Assembly (NCBI GenBank): GCA_949752735.1
Contig: OX457036.1
Span: 82,200,005 to 82,264,004, forward strand
Reading direction: 5' to 3'
DNA length: 64,000 nt
Source: Lumbricus terrestris
Taxonomy: Eukaryota; Annelida; Clitellata; Crassiclitellata; Lumbricidae
In this document: one piece after another, positions 23,187 through 34,750 of the stretch
Numbering within the stretch: position 1 is the first letter of the stretch
Layout of the letters: every line of letters begins with the position of its first letter
Position numbers and translations under genes: made by a program
The notes under the pieces: generated by a model
What the model saw: the letters and a program-made list of their open reading frames with translations, nothing else
Database searches by the model: none
What the model was told of the DNA's origin: nothing

Positions 23187-26042
23187 TTACTCGTTATACC
23201 CCCCAGGCTGCACGAAGCTTTCTTGGTGATCTCGCCAGCGATGGTGAGGAATGGTGCCTCTCGACAGAAAGCGACGATTCTGCGGAACTCTGGTGCGTTT
23301 CCTCTCTCTGTCTCGATAGGCGGCGAGACCAGAGGAAGGATGCATGTTAGCACCACGAAGCCCGACGAAAGTCGGTAGAGGCCACATTCCACCGCAGGTA
23401 GGGCTGGCGAAGTGGGAGGGCAGATGCACACCCCGACGAGGCTGGACTCGGGCCACCACCTTGGGCTGGTAGGTCTTCCCCCCAGGACTGGCTGGAACAG
23501 GAACTCTTTCTGGTGGTAGCGCTTCCGCTTCGACCGATGCTCGTGGGATAACACAGGATTTTCCAGCGACTTTTGGATTCGAACGCCTCACTGAAGGCTT
23601 TTCTTTTACTTTGCAGTTCGAAGACCCCGGGACAGCGGTTGAGACGATGACCCGACGACACTGCGCAGGGCGGCTCTTCTGCTGAACCTGGCGTGCTTCA
23701 TTGTGTTCCAGTCCTTCTCCCTCCTCCTCCGGCGTCGAGTCGTGGTAACGAGTGGGACAAACTCGAGCAAAGTGACCGGGTTGTTGACACTCGAAGCAGC
23801 GACGGTCACCCGCGGGGACCCTGGATGACCGGTTAACTGTTCTCTGACTTCCGAAGGTGGGTTCCGCCCTGGGTGGAACTTGACTTCGGGGCCGCCAGGG
23901 GCGAAATTGTCCATCGCCGGAGGGGCTGCTGCATATGGCGTTTATTCTTGCTTCCATCTGCTCCAGCCTATTCAACACGATTTCTTGGAATTGTCTCTGA
24001 CTGTCAGCAGGGGCAGAGTCTACTTCCGTTACAGTTTTTACCCGACTGGGTCGATGTTCATCGCGGCCAAGGTTACCATCATCTGCTTGACGGTAACCCT
24101 CTAAACGCATGGCAGTCTTATAAGCATGGTCCAAGGTGGTAGGTTCTCTCTCACGAACCTTCATGGCTAAGTCTCTGTCTCGCAGGGCGTCGAGAAAGGC
24201 ACGAATCGCTATGACTTCACTGTGCACCGAGGTGGGACCAGGGAACGCCAGGATCATGATTCGTCGAATGTCTCGTACTACAGAGCTGAGGTCTTCACCC
24301 ATCTTTTGACGTCGTGTGTTCAATTGGGTCTGGTAGAGGACGGCTTGATCGGAGCTTCCATACCGCAGGCGTAGACGATCAACCAGGTCAGACCAGGATG
24401 CTATGATTTCGGAGTCGAACTCGTAGAGCAGCTGATCAGCGGGCTCTGTCAAGGCACAGGTCAGCTGGGCGAATTTCTCCCCATCTGTCCAACCATTACT
24501 GTTCGCACAGATCTCGAATTTCTTTAGGAAAGCTTCGACCGATGTCTTTCCATTGTACCTGTCCAATTTCATATACTGTCTGGATTTCGAATCAACAGTT
24601 CTGCTCACGCGTGATTGGGACTGCACAGTGACCGACGAGGGTGGAGTCGTACTCGGCTGAAACCGACCTTGGATCGTTAGTTGAGGTTCAGCTGTAGGCG
24701 GTTCAGCATACTGTTCGAACTGGAACTGACTGTTTTCGCTCCCGGATGTAGACACGACATGGAACTTCGCTTCCAGGTTGTTCTGGGCTGCTCGTGTGGT
24801 TACCCAGAATCGTTCATCGTAGGCGGAAGCTGGCCGACACAGAGCGGTTGTTGGTTGACAACCTGACAGGTAAGCGGGAGGGCCAGGGTTCGAGGGCAGG
24901 TAGGCGGAACTTTGTGTAACCTGTGGTTTCAACGACGAGGACAAGGTCGACATGATTGACTGAGTCGACGACACGACGGATACGGACAGTTTGCACACCG
25001 AGGCTGTGACCGGGGTGACGGTTCTCACCCAAGGATTCGACTTGACGACACCACCGATTGTGTTCGGGGTCGGAGCAGGAGGGGCTCGGACGGCGAAAGG
25101 GTGCGACGAGGGAGGCGGTGGTGGGAAGGTGGTAGCCCGAGGGTGGACTAGGGTTGGGTGCCCGGGATGTGCATCCGAAGTCGGGAGTCCCAGTTCCCTC
25201 GGCAGCGCCGAATCCCCATCCTCCATATCTGAAACTATACACTCAGAGTTAGCAAGGATCCCAACACAACCTTTATCCAAATTCAACATATTAGGATGCA
25301 ACAGAACGTTATGAAAGGGTCGCAGATCAGTTACCTCCGAACCTTCACTTTCATAATTATTTCCTCCAAGCTTTCTGTTAACCAACCTCGCTTGTTTATC
25401 TCTCATGTAAAATTCAAAATCAAAACCCGCATCAATTGCTGCGGTAACAGGGTAGTCCGAAGGACGCTTGGGTCTAGCGCCATAATAAGCCATTTCTTCG
25501 CCTTCCCACTTCTCTCTCTCTCCAGGAAATTCTGTCCTTCCAAATTTTCTTGGTTCCACTTGTTCCCCTTGTTCCACCTCTACCCCACTTCTGGTACCAT
25601 TTGTTACGCCCGCCCTAACCGCTAGGGGACCGGAAGCGCTTGCAAGGGATGCCCCACTTACTCGCTTACTTTCGCCCCCCTCCCCTAGTGTGGCGGCGTA
25701 CTGCCGGGGCGACAGGGAACCACCTACGGGAACCTCAAGTGTGAACGACAGGGAGGAACGTCCAGATTCTCTTCTTTCATGGGTACCAGGGCCTACAGGA
25801 CATGTCTCCGCGGCGGTTTGTCGACGCGCGACAGCACCCTCTTTCCGGTGCTCGTCTGAGTTCGTTATCCCCACGGCAGCTTTGGGCGAAAGGGACCCGA
25901 ACTCCTGAAGAGGTGGCGGAGAGTATTTGGCTGGATATATCTGGCGCTCTATCAATCTCTCATCACTACTGACTGACCCCCCTCCCTCCGAATCATCCGA
26001 TTCCTCTAGGGCGTCCCCCCTCAAAGAGCTGGCACGAGACAT
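23187..26042 (-). CDS. Gag-like polyprotein of the LTR retrotransposon, 951 aa
   Basis: A single minus-strand frame from the ATG at 26042; ten upstream in-frame codons begin with TTG and are not used. The start lies inside the 5' LTR, so about the first 147 residues are LTR-encoded. Residues 1-480 are a Ser/Pro-rich, low-complexity extension. About 489-640 is a retrotransposon Gag domain, beginning 'MKLDRYNGKTSVEAFLKKF' and containing a 'LYQTQLNTRRQKMGEDL' block. C749-C752-H757-C762 form one CCHC zinc knuckle, which binds RNA in Gag proteins. A basic tail of about 190 residues follows, then a stop with no protease. Typical Ty3/gypsy Gag proteins are much shorter. Expected role: particle assembly around the element RNA in the cytoplasm. 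Codon use is open and undamaged. Confidence 0.88.
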   Translation of the reverse strand: MSRASSLRGDALEESDDSEGGGSVSSDERLIERQIYPAKYSPPPLQEFGSLSPKAAVGITNSDEHRKEGAVARRQTAAETCPVGPGTHERRESGRSSLSFTLEVPVGGSLSPRQYAATLGEGGESKRVSGASLASASGPLAVRAGVTNGTRSGVEVEQGEQVEPRKFGRTEFPGEREKWEGEEMAYYGARPKRPSDYPVTAAIDAGFDFEFYMRDKQARLVNRKLGGNNYESEGSEVTDLRPFHNVLLHPNMLNLDKGCVGILANSECIVSDMEDGDSALPRELGLPTSDAHPGHPTLVHPRATTFPPPPPSSHPFAVRAPPAPTPNTIGGVVKSNPWVRTVTPVTASVCKLSVSVVSSTQSIMSTLSSSLKPQVTQSSAYLPSNPGPPAYLSGCQPTTALCRPASAYDERFWVTTRAAQNNLEAKFHVVSTSGSENSQFQFEQYAEPPTAEPQLTIQGRFQPSTTPPSSVTVQSQSRVSRTVDSKSRQYMKLDRYNGKTSVEAFLKKFEICANSNGWTDGEKFAQLTCALTEPADQLLYEFDSEIIASWSDLVDRLRLRYGSSDQAVLYQTQLNTRRQKMGEDLSSVVRDIRRIMILAFPGPTSVHSEVIAIRAFLDALRDRDLAMKVREREPTTLDHAYKTAMRLEGYRQADDGNLGRDEHRPSRVKTVTEVDSAPADSQRQFQEIVLNRLEQMEARINAICSSPSGDGQFRPWRPRSQVPPRAEPTFGSQRTVNRSSRVPAGDRRCFECQQPGHFARVCPTRYHDSTPEEEGEGLEHNEARQVQQKSRPAQCRRVIVSTAVPGSSNCKVKEKPSVRRSNPKVAGKSCVIPRASVEAEALPPERVPVPASPGGKTYQPKVVARVQPRRGVHLPSHFASPTCGGMWPLPTFVGLRGANMHPSSGLAAYRDRERKRTRVPQNRRFLSRGTIPHHRWRDHQESFVQPGGYNE
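25583..25599 (-). promoter_or_regulatory. Primer binding site of the gag-only retrotransposon
   Basis: Two bases inside the 5' LTR the minus strand reads TGGTACCAGAAGTGGGG. The leading TGG pairs with the CCA end of a tRNA. The tRNA species cannot be named without a search. Confidence 0.7.
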
Positions 26043-27048
26043 GGGATTATTCTGTTTTACAACTAATTGCAAGTCAGTCAGTGAATCACCTTCAATTCTA
26101 GTTCAATATTCAACGCTTTATTTATTCTTGCAACACTACTTAATTAATATACAATTGGCAGCAACCTGTGCAAATACAATTCTGCCTATAATACTTATCA
26201 GTTCAACACAAAGTATTCCTAACACTACACAGCATTTATGGCTGGTTATTACACACTTTGCATTACTTGATACCTATCCTTTATGCTCCTGCATATAACT
26301 AGACTATCAGTTCAGTTCTTATTTCCTTAACTACTGCAGAAGGTCAAATCACGCTATTAATCAGTTACACGAAAGCAACGAATTAACATCAACACTTTGC
26401 ACTAATTTACCACGACCACAGCAACAGTTATATCGCAAGGCTACTTCTAGCAACTCTTTCAATATATTCACGCTTCTTAACACAAGCGCTAATTTATCCT
26501 TCGCTCTACCTGTAATGCGCTATATAATCTATATCAACGCGTTCCGGCCATTTTAAACATTCATTCATTTACAGATTCAGCACGCTACACTTTAATTTAT
26601 TTCTACTTCCCTGATTCCTAAGCGGTTTTGCTTATTTCGACGTTCTCCTTCCACCGGAGGCGACCAGCGGTCGTTTACTTTATTATCTATTAATTTAGTT
26701 GACTTCCTTATTAATTTAGATGCCCGAAAACTTAGTTTTAAACGAATTTCTATTCAAAAAGATGGCCTAGTCTTTCTCGTCGGTTTCACCTCTTCGCGTC
26801 TCTTCGTCCTACTGACCTAGATTGGTCCAACAGCCAATCGGAAGCGACCTTTTACCGCTGTTTTAGATCACGCGCCGCTCTTGGCCAATCAGCGGCGCCC
26901 ACACCTTCGCCACGTCATCTAAAAGGTCACACGTCACGCTGGCGTAATGTCTGCAGCCTCGCTCTGGTGCAGCATAGAGTTAATTAACCGTTATGGCCAG
27001 CATGGATAAAAATAAGTATAATTTTGTAGCTTTTCCCAAAACGCTACA
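25602..27048 (-). repeat. 5' LTR (element reads minus) of the gag-only retrotransposon
   Basis: 1447 bp, the pair of 19035-20481. It contains the gag start codon at 26042 and the first 147 codons; the promoter and transcript start should lie in its right half on the minus strand. The clustered CCAAT-like motifs ('agccaatcgg', 'ggccaatcag') at about 26830-26895 are candidate promoter elements. Confidence 0.95.
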
Positions 27049-28009
27049 ACAGTAGTTGATCAAACATGGATCAAAAACACTACATATCACGTGTTTTGTA
27101 TAGGAACTTTTAGGAATTCACCTATGTCCATTAATTATGTCAAATGATCTAATCTCATCAACCTAGTATAAAAGCATAAAATCATTCACTTTTTGCAATT
27201 ATTTATGTAATTTTCTACACACATCCTAAGATGGATTCAATTGTTATGGACAAAGGACGTAAACAATTTTAGGTAGCCTATAATAATGTGTTTCATTTGT
27301 TGAACTATTTTTTTGTACTTGATAGCGGTGTGTCTATCAGTTTTGTTGCCAATTAAACGAATATAATAACAATCACTGGCGCAATATGCATTAGGAATAT
27401 ACTTAGGTCTAGCAATTATGCAATATGCATTTTGTCTGTTTTTATTTTTAAGTGGGGCCTCATAATTGAAAGTGCTTAGGGCCTCGCTCTGTTCAAATCC
27501 GGCCCTGATTGTTTGCTAATCGACATGATTGTGTCTTTTTTCGTGTGCAAATTACAGATCATAGTCCATGATCTGCAAGTTGCACACCAAAAAATCATCG
27601 ATTTTTTGTATTAGTTAAGTTAAGTTTAGCTACATTTCCTGCTAGTGTAATAAGATGCAATTAAATAGGCTACGTAATTCCCTTGGACCTTGATCCTCTA
27701 TGCAAATAGGCTACATAGATCTAATTCTCTAGGGCCTTGATCCACTCATGCAGCTCAATTTTGTTTCTACCTGATTTTGAGTTCAGACTCCGTATTGTTT
27801 TGCCTGCCAACAGCACGGCGGTCAACAGGAGTCAGTAAATGTAACGAAGTAGACCTAATGCAAATGTGTTCACATAAACTAAATTTGTCAAAAAAATAAA
27901 ATGAATTACTAATTAAGATATATACATAATTCAACCATCTCCGTGGGCCCCTGGAGGTCGTGGGCCCGTGTGCTTTGCACACATTGCACACATGGTAGCT
28001 ACGCCACTG

Positions 28010-28627
28010 GCTGTCACTAAAACCCTCAAACGTCACCACATCACTCCTGTTCTGAAATCACTTCACTGGCTCAAAATACCTGAACGCATCGAATACACAT
28101 TCTCCCACTCACTTACAATACACTTCAATCATCCCAGCCGTTCTACCTTCGTCAGTTGTTCACCATCCAGCCCCTTCGTTCAACACGCTCCTCATACTCC
28201 ATTAGGCCTACACTGCTTCGCCCTCCCATCACTTCATCACTGAAATTCGCAAACCGCTCCATAGCCATTTCCGTTCCATCTCTTTGGAACAAACTTCCGC
28301 CAGCACTACGGCAAACTTCCAACCCATTATACGAGCTCGCCAAAACTCCACCTCTCGCTATCTCCCCACAGGTCTTTCACTGAAAACTGAAAACATTGCT
28401 CTTTCACAAATCCTATCCTGATTCTTCCTCCTCTCCTCACATTCCTCGTCATTTAAACTATACATCACCCACCTTAGTCGTCCATCTATCTGCCTGCCTG
28501 ACTCTCCGGACTTGACCCGCTGCCTATCGATTTTGTTTTGATTAAGAGCCTGTGAATAAGCTGGTTCCCGCGACTTGGCCTTTGTGGGTGCTGTAGAAGT
28601 CTCGAGATTACGATTACGATTACCCAA
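28010..28627 (+). pseudogene. CR1/L2-type LINE reverse transcriptase C-terminus and 3' tail, right part
   Basis: The LINE resumes after hAT-A. Translation gives 'RHHITPVLKSLHWLKIPERI' (about 28032-28090) and, in another frame, 'SSLKFANRSIAISVPSLWN' followed by 'LPPALR', the hallmark C-terminal blocks of CR1/L2 ORF2. The coding part ends near 28400. The 3' UTR contains 'gtgaataagctggttcccgc' and closes with a (GATTAC)n tail at about 28608-28624. Frameshifts show it is dead. Joined with 17270-17577 it forms the outermost layer of the nest. Confidence 0.85.
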
Positions 28628-28672
28628 GGGCGGATACAGAAATTTTCGATTAGCCCCCTGGATCCGCCTCTG
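28625..28672. mobile_element. 48-bp hAT-like remnant (two ends fused)
   Basis: The left end CAAGGGCGGATACAGA and the right end, reverse complement of CAGAGGCGGATCCAGGGGG, almost abut. They are typical hAT TIRs with virtually no interior. The flanks cgattacc and atcttacc agree only at their last five bases, so the TSD is weak. It lies directly at the LINE (GATTAC)n tail. Confidence 0.45.
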
Positions 28673-28820
28673 ATCTTACCCAAAATTACCCACTCTGCAG
28701 CTTCCAATTTTTATCGTCACAAACTCAGACCATCTGTAACGATTTATTGGGACATAACGTCTGGCCTATATATCGACGATTATATATTCATGAATATATG
28801 ATTATGAATATATTTATCAG

Positions 28821-29065
28821 CAGCAGGAGCAACGTGGATATGATGATGGTCCACTTTGAACAGTCGATGACCTGTACGGCTGCTAACGCGACCCAGATCA
28901 ACACCCCCCAACGATCAATTCGTCCCTAAGGACAAGGTCGACATCACCCAACCCAGTGCACCACTCGGCTTCTACAACAACACGCGACCAAAGTGCACTT
29001 GCTGTTGCCACGCACTGCAGCTGCCCAAGTCCCAACAACCCACAGGAGACCCCAAAACATCATAA
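28821..29065 (+). pseudogene. Possible terminal coding exon, broken by one frame change
   Basis: After a candidate acceptor (tatttatcag, ending 28820), one frame reads 'NVDMMMVHFEQSMTCTAAN' up to about 28905. The neighbouring frame then reads 'NDQFVPKDKVDI', 'SAPLGFYNNTRP' and a cysteine cluster KCTCCC to a TAA at 29063. The switch falls at a run of six C (28904-28909), where a one-base indel would join them. Composition and the downstream AATAAA suggest a real last exon, but I do not recognise the family and see no partner exons. It could be a pseudogene, an assembly error in the C run, or chance. Confidence 0.3.
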
Positions 29066-29181
29066 TGACTGCGAAGGACTATAATAGCTCTATTAATATT
29101 TTTACGGAAAAATTATTATTAATTTTTTTTTATTGCCCCAAGGTACATATGATCCCTCAGGGACTTACACTCTATTACTAA

Positions 29182-29187
29182 AATAAA
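29182..29187 (+). terminator. Candidate polyadenylation signal AATAAA
   Basis: AATAAA lies 117 bp downstream of the stop codon of the possible terminal exon at 28821-29065. It has meaning only if that exon is real. Confidence 0.3.
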
Positions 29188-29258
29188 AACATCTTGAACG
29201 ACACCTATAGTCGTCGTTGAAATCCAGTGCAGGAAAAGAGCCTCGGAATGCCACCGCA

Positions 29259-29375
<117 letters not shown>

Positions 29376-29852
29376 TTTTGCCTTATTTGGTTGAGAGAAT
29401 TTCTTGGATTTTTGATAGTCCAAGCCAGTGTCAGTCTATTCTCTTTTCTCCTCTCAATCTTACTAAACTTCTTCTTCCTCCTCCTTCTCGTCCTCCTTCT
29501 CGTCCTCTTCCTCACAGGCTCCTCCTCCTTTTCCTCCTCCTCCTCCTCCTCCTCCTGCTCCTCCTGCTCCTGCTCCTCCTCTTCCTCCTCCTCCTTCTCC
29601 TCCTCCTCTGACCGACCTTCCTGAACGTCCTCATTCTTGTGCCATCTGTCAATGCTATCTTTGCCTTCCATATGCAGTGTCTGAAATATTGGTAAAACGA
29701 AACGAACGGAATGCCAAACTACCGTCCTCTAGCGTGCTGAAGATATTTATAAAAGTTCATATGCTGTAGCAGCGTCTCCTAGGGAACTAAAGATACATTG
29801 TATAGGCAATCCTATTACAACCTGTGTCCCCCTAGCGAATAAGTTATTCGAA

Positions 29853-30020
29853 TTACTTCATTCATTCGCAAATTTCTATAGCGCCTCTTTATGGGACTAC
29901 TCAGAGGCGCTCAAGATTTGAGTGGAGTTTTGAGTTAATTTCAAAAATGCTTTGATGAAAGTCCCAGGAAGCATGCAAAGATCCGGTCGGAACCCATTCG
30001 CAACCACTGGGTCCACCGTC
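29853..30020 (-). repeat. CR1/L2-like 3' end, minus-strand copy
   Basis: The reverse complement contains 'gcgcctctgagtagtcccat', then 'aaagaggcgctatagaaatt', then a GAATGAATGAA tail, in the same order as 12880-12960. The 5' part ('cccagtggttgcgaatggg') also matches the region near 12780. Boundaries approximate. Confidence 0.6.
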
Positions 30021-30033
30021 CATCACAGAATAC

Positions 30034-30300
30034 AGCAGTGGTTTCCAACCTTTTTTTTATAGTGGTGGAACCTTTCTCAGAGCACGTAGGTTATTTGCCC
30101 GCGGAACCCTGCGCGTTTCACCCGCCAAGAAATACATAACTTACAGCTGTAATTGGTAAAAGTATGTAATATCAATGGTATTTCTACGTTGCCTGAATTT
30201 CTGGTGCAGCATTACAAATACTTGCTTTAGAATTCTAGAAGTGTTGGCCTAGGCCTATGCCCAGTGCACAAAACACTGTCAGAGAACAACTGCATTTCTG
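30034..30300. mobile_element. Possible hAT left end (fragment)
   Basis: 'cagtggtttccaacctttt' at 30034 is a typical start of Charlie-like hAT elements, and the text that follows ('ggaacc...cgcggaacc') fits such elements. No matching right end or TSD was found within the next kilobase. Called as a fragment only. Confidence 0.4.
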
Positions 30301-30393
30301 CTCTATTTCGCCAACAATTATTATTATTATTGACTTTTATAAAGCGCACCTTCAAGCCTTATATAACTCAAATTGGTCCCATAATTATAATGA

Positions 30394-31505
30394 ACTAGCT
30401 GGGGTACCCGGCGTCGCCCGGAAAATTTAGGATTCGACCCGCTCCCGGTCACAACCCCACCCCACCCCACCACACCACACCCACCCCTCCAAACCCCCAC
30501 CCCCACCCCACAACACCAAGTGAAATTCCGCTTCCACACCCCCCCCACCCCACCCCTCACCTGTAATTCCCCTCTCACCAACCCACCCCCCACCCCACCC
30601 TACACACCAACCCCACCACGCTCCGACCTCTACCGGTACGCCACCCGTGAAATCTGGGTTTTCTAGAAAATTCTCCGCCACTGCCCCACCCCCACCCCCA
30701 CCCCACCCTGCCCTGCCCGTGCGGGCCGAGGTGTGTGTGCTCCTTTTCAAACCCACCACCAACCACCCCACCCATCGAACCCCCACTTCACTTCGGCCTC
30801 CACCGGTACGCCAACCGTGAAATTTGGGTTTTCAAGAAAATTCCCCCCACCAGCCGCACCTCCCCGCCCCCATCCCCACACCCCCGCAACCCCCCACCCC
30901 ACCCCACCCACAAAACCCCACCGCACTCCGACTTTCACCGGTACGCCACCCGTGAAATTTGGGTTTTCGGAAAAATTACCTCCCACCCCACTGGTTTTCG
31001 GAAACGTGCTACCCCCCACCCACCCCACCACACCACGCTCTGACCTCTACCGGTACGCCACCCGTGAAATTTAGGTTTTCGGGAAAATTTTCTGCCCCAC
31101 CGCGCGCACCCCACCCTGCCCCACCCGGCCCCTGCGGGCCGAGGTGTGTGCTGGGTGGAGGCGAGGTGACCCGTGTAAAAACCTGTCTAACTGTGAAACT
31201 ATGACAAGGGAATGGAAATTTATAGCGAAAATTAGGGTTTTCACCCCACCATCCCCCCATGGTGGTAGAGATTCGTCAACCCCTTCACCGGGTGGTTCTG
31301 ATGGCCCTCTGTCTAGACACAAAGTTTGAAATCAATAGCTGCGTTTTATCGAAAAATTGGGGTTTCGCCCCACCTTGGCCCCCATGGTAGTAGAGAATCG
31401 CCGTTTCCTCGTACAGCAGTGAAGGTTTGGAGTGAAAAAACTCAAAAACTGTCGAAATGCATCCCCGTCAAACAGACACACAGAATCGTCTCTTTATTTA
31501 TTTAG
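30394..31505 (+). repeat. TAGCTG-type dispersed repeat with four internal subrepeats
   Basis: It starts ACTAGCTGGGGTACCCGGCG and ends near '...tctctttatttatttagata'. The interior is C-rich and holds four copies of 'accggtacgccacccgtgaa' plus 'atttgggttttc' at about 30633, 30799, 30937 and 31049, spaced 112-166 bp. Two 'ccccatggtRgtagagaWtcg' blocks follow (about 31256 and 31380). It is related at its start to the copies at 1480 and 56138(-). No RT is encoded. Frames across the C-rich part are artefacts. Confidence 0.65.
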
Positions 31506-33080
31506 ATAATGACTATGCCAACATGACCGCATAGAGTCAATGTAAAGCCAACACTGGATTCCGTTGATGCCCATGAAATCTCGACAGAAACGGCGAATTA
31601 ATCATATTTTCCAACGACGTCTTCGGTGATACTACCTGATTAGCCTAAATCAGCGTATAATATCATCATAATTAGGCTATGTGCTTAGAATATTATTTTT
31701 ATAGGATGCCATAATTATTAGCCTATATAGCGATAGCGATTGCGCAACTGCAAGAAGCAGCCAGTCCTGAAACTTCTTTGTTGGGAACGGTCAGTGTGGG
31801 CAGATAATGAACACGGAATGGTGATTTAACGACGAATGTTGTAGTGTATTAGGGGCATGATAATTTTAATATCATAATTATGGGTGACTCCAACTCGAAC
31901 TAGATTAGAGTCACTTCACTTTTTCACCTATGCAGTGAGTCGCCGAGTCGTGCGTGCAGTCAGCCCTGTTTCTAAATGTGGAGAAGGGACACTCCCTATT
32001 AAAATGATGTGTAGACCTGCTTCATCCATACTTCCCTTGAGAAGCTCATTGTATACCCTTTCATCTCCAGGATTTACGGCCATGCCTGCACTCCGATTGC
32101 CGCAATATTGCGATGCCCAAGCCGTAAAACTATTCTAATGGCGGACCAGTCGCAATATTTTCCGAAGGCGCCTGAATAAAATGGGGATCTAGGATGGGTC
32201 TTTTTTAGCCAGTCCCCATAATTTTTTTGGCAAATCTAAATCTTGAAAGTGCATTAATAAGCCATTGTAAAGCATAGGCTACAGTTAAACTAGGCTTATA
32301 GAATCTCAAATTTTTTTATCGGTAACAAATTGCATAAGACTCATTGATCATTAAAAATGTAAAACTTGAACTTCTATTCTCAAATTGCGTAGTTTTTAGG
32401 CATGACTCATCCGACCAGAAACTCATCGTCCGAGGACCAGAATTGACTGGCGGTTGTGCACCATAGACATCATATATTAAATGTCTATGGTGTGCACTGC
32501 AGTCCTTTATCTTAATGCGCTACATAATAATATGTATGTTTTTCTGTCCAATATGCATTATGCATATATGATCATCATGTGATCTAATATCTGAACTTCT
32601 ATAGCGCAACTGTAAATGCAGATCGATCAAACGGGAGTCCTTTCTCCCAACCTTTATCTCTTCAAAGAGAAATGTACCTAACATGAACTTGAGATATGGA
32701 TCCCTTTGAGATTCATATAATATATATAGACTAGGTATAATATATATAGTTTACATACGATATATATATATATATATACATATTAAATTCCCCTACCTGG
32801 TCGTAGACTTCTGACCTCCGTTCGTCTGCGTATAAGAGTGCGTCATTGAAGTCGTGCGCATAAAAGCTATCTCTTCATTTGTATGGACGCAGAGAATGGA
32901 CGATGAAAGAAGAAAGGTCGGTGCAGGAGAAGGATGGATGGCCGAGGTATTTCCAGGAAAAATGTCATCCAATCGATTCATTGCCCCTTTATTTCCTTTG
33001 CTTCCGTCGTTCCGCCCCCGGATCCCAATGGGGGATTTCATGTCACTAGATCTAGCCTATAACGTTGCTGTCTGTGCCTG
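31506..33080. other. Intergenic, no gene recognised
   Basis: AT-rich sequence with (TA)n at about 32755-32780 and a small inverted pair around 32465-32500 ('ccatagacat' / 'atgtctatgg'). Open frames at 31884-32138 and 32793-33204 have no recognisable features. Confidence 0.45.
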
Positions 33081-33084
33081 CAGT

Positions 33085-34749
<1,665 letters not shown>

Positions 34750-34750
<1 letters not shown>

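Larger units (their letters stand above)
19035..27048 (-). mobile_element. Gag-only LTR retrotransposon (TR-GAG type), 8.0 kb, inserted in hAT-B
   Basis: Two 1447-bp direct repeats (19035-20481 and 25602-27048) bound the element, and the flanks carry a 4-bp duplication, acag (19031-19034 and 27049-27052). Both LTRs have TG...CA ends. The element reads on the minus strand: PBS beside the right LTR, a long Gag ORF, a 2.7-kb non-coding region, and a polypurine tract beside the left LTR. No protease, RT, RNase H or integrase frame is present, so mobility would need pol supplied in trans. The LTRs look identical wherever I compared them, which suggests recent insertion. This is the innermost layer of the nest. 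Confidence 0.92.
17947..27507 (+). mobile_element. hAT-B: hAT element nested in hAT-A, TSD attgtttg
   Basis: The terminal inverted repeats start CAGGGCCGGATTT at both ends, with a shared subterminal 'cttagggcctc'. The flanking 8-bp duplication is perfect: attgtttg at 17939-17946 and 27508-27515. Minus the LTR element, hAT-B is about 1.5 kb. It carries a transposase N-terminal fragment (18350-18865) but no catalytic domain, so it is a deletion derivative. No coding is seen in its right arm (27053-27507). Confidence 0.95.
17578..28009. mobile_element. hAT-A: hAT element interrupting the LINE, TSD gctgtcac
   Basis: Terminal inverted repeats CAGTGGCGTAGCTA and TAGCTACGCCACTG are flanked by a perfect 8-bp duplication, gctgtcac (17570-17577 and 28010-28017). 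Without its own nested insertion the element is about 860 bp and has no transposase. The subterminal GGGCCC(G/T)TGTGC blocks match the element at 9421-10594, so the two are family members. The rest of the span is hAT-B and the LTR element inside it. Confidence 0.95.

Noticed and set aside
26043..26072. Ten extra residues on the gag-only element's Gag
   Set aside because: The apparent start at 26072 is TTG on the minus strand; the first ATG is at 26042.
30327..31329. Several overlapping Gly/Trp or Pro/His-rich frames
   Set aside because: The C-rich repeat with four modules gives open frames on both strands; none has domain evidence.
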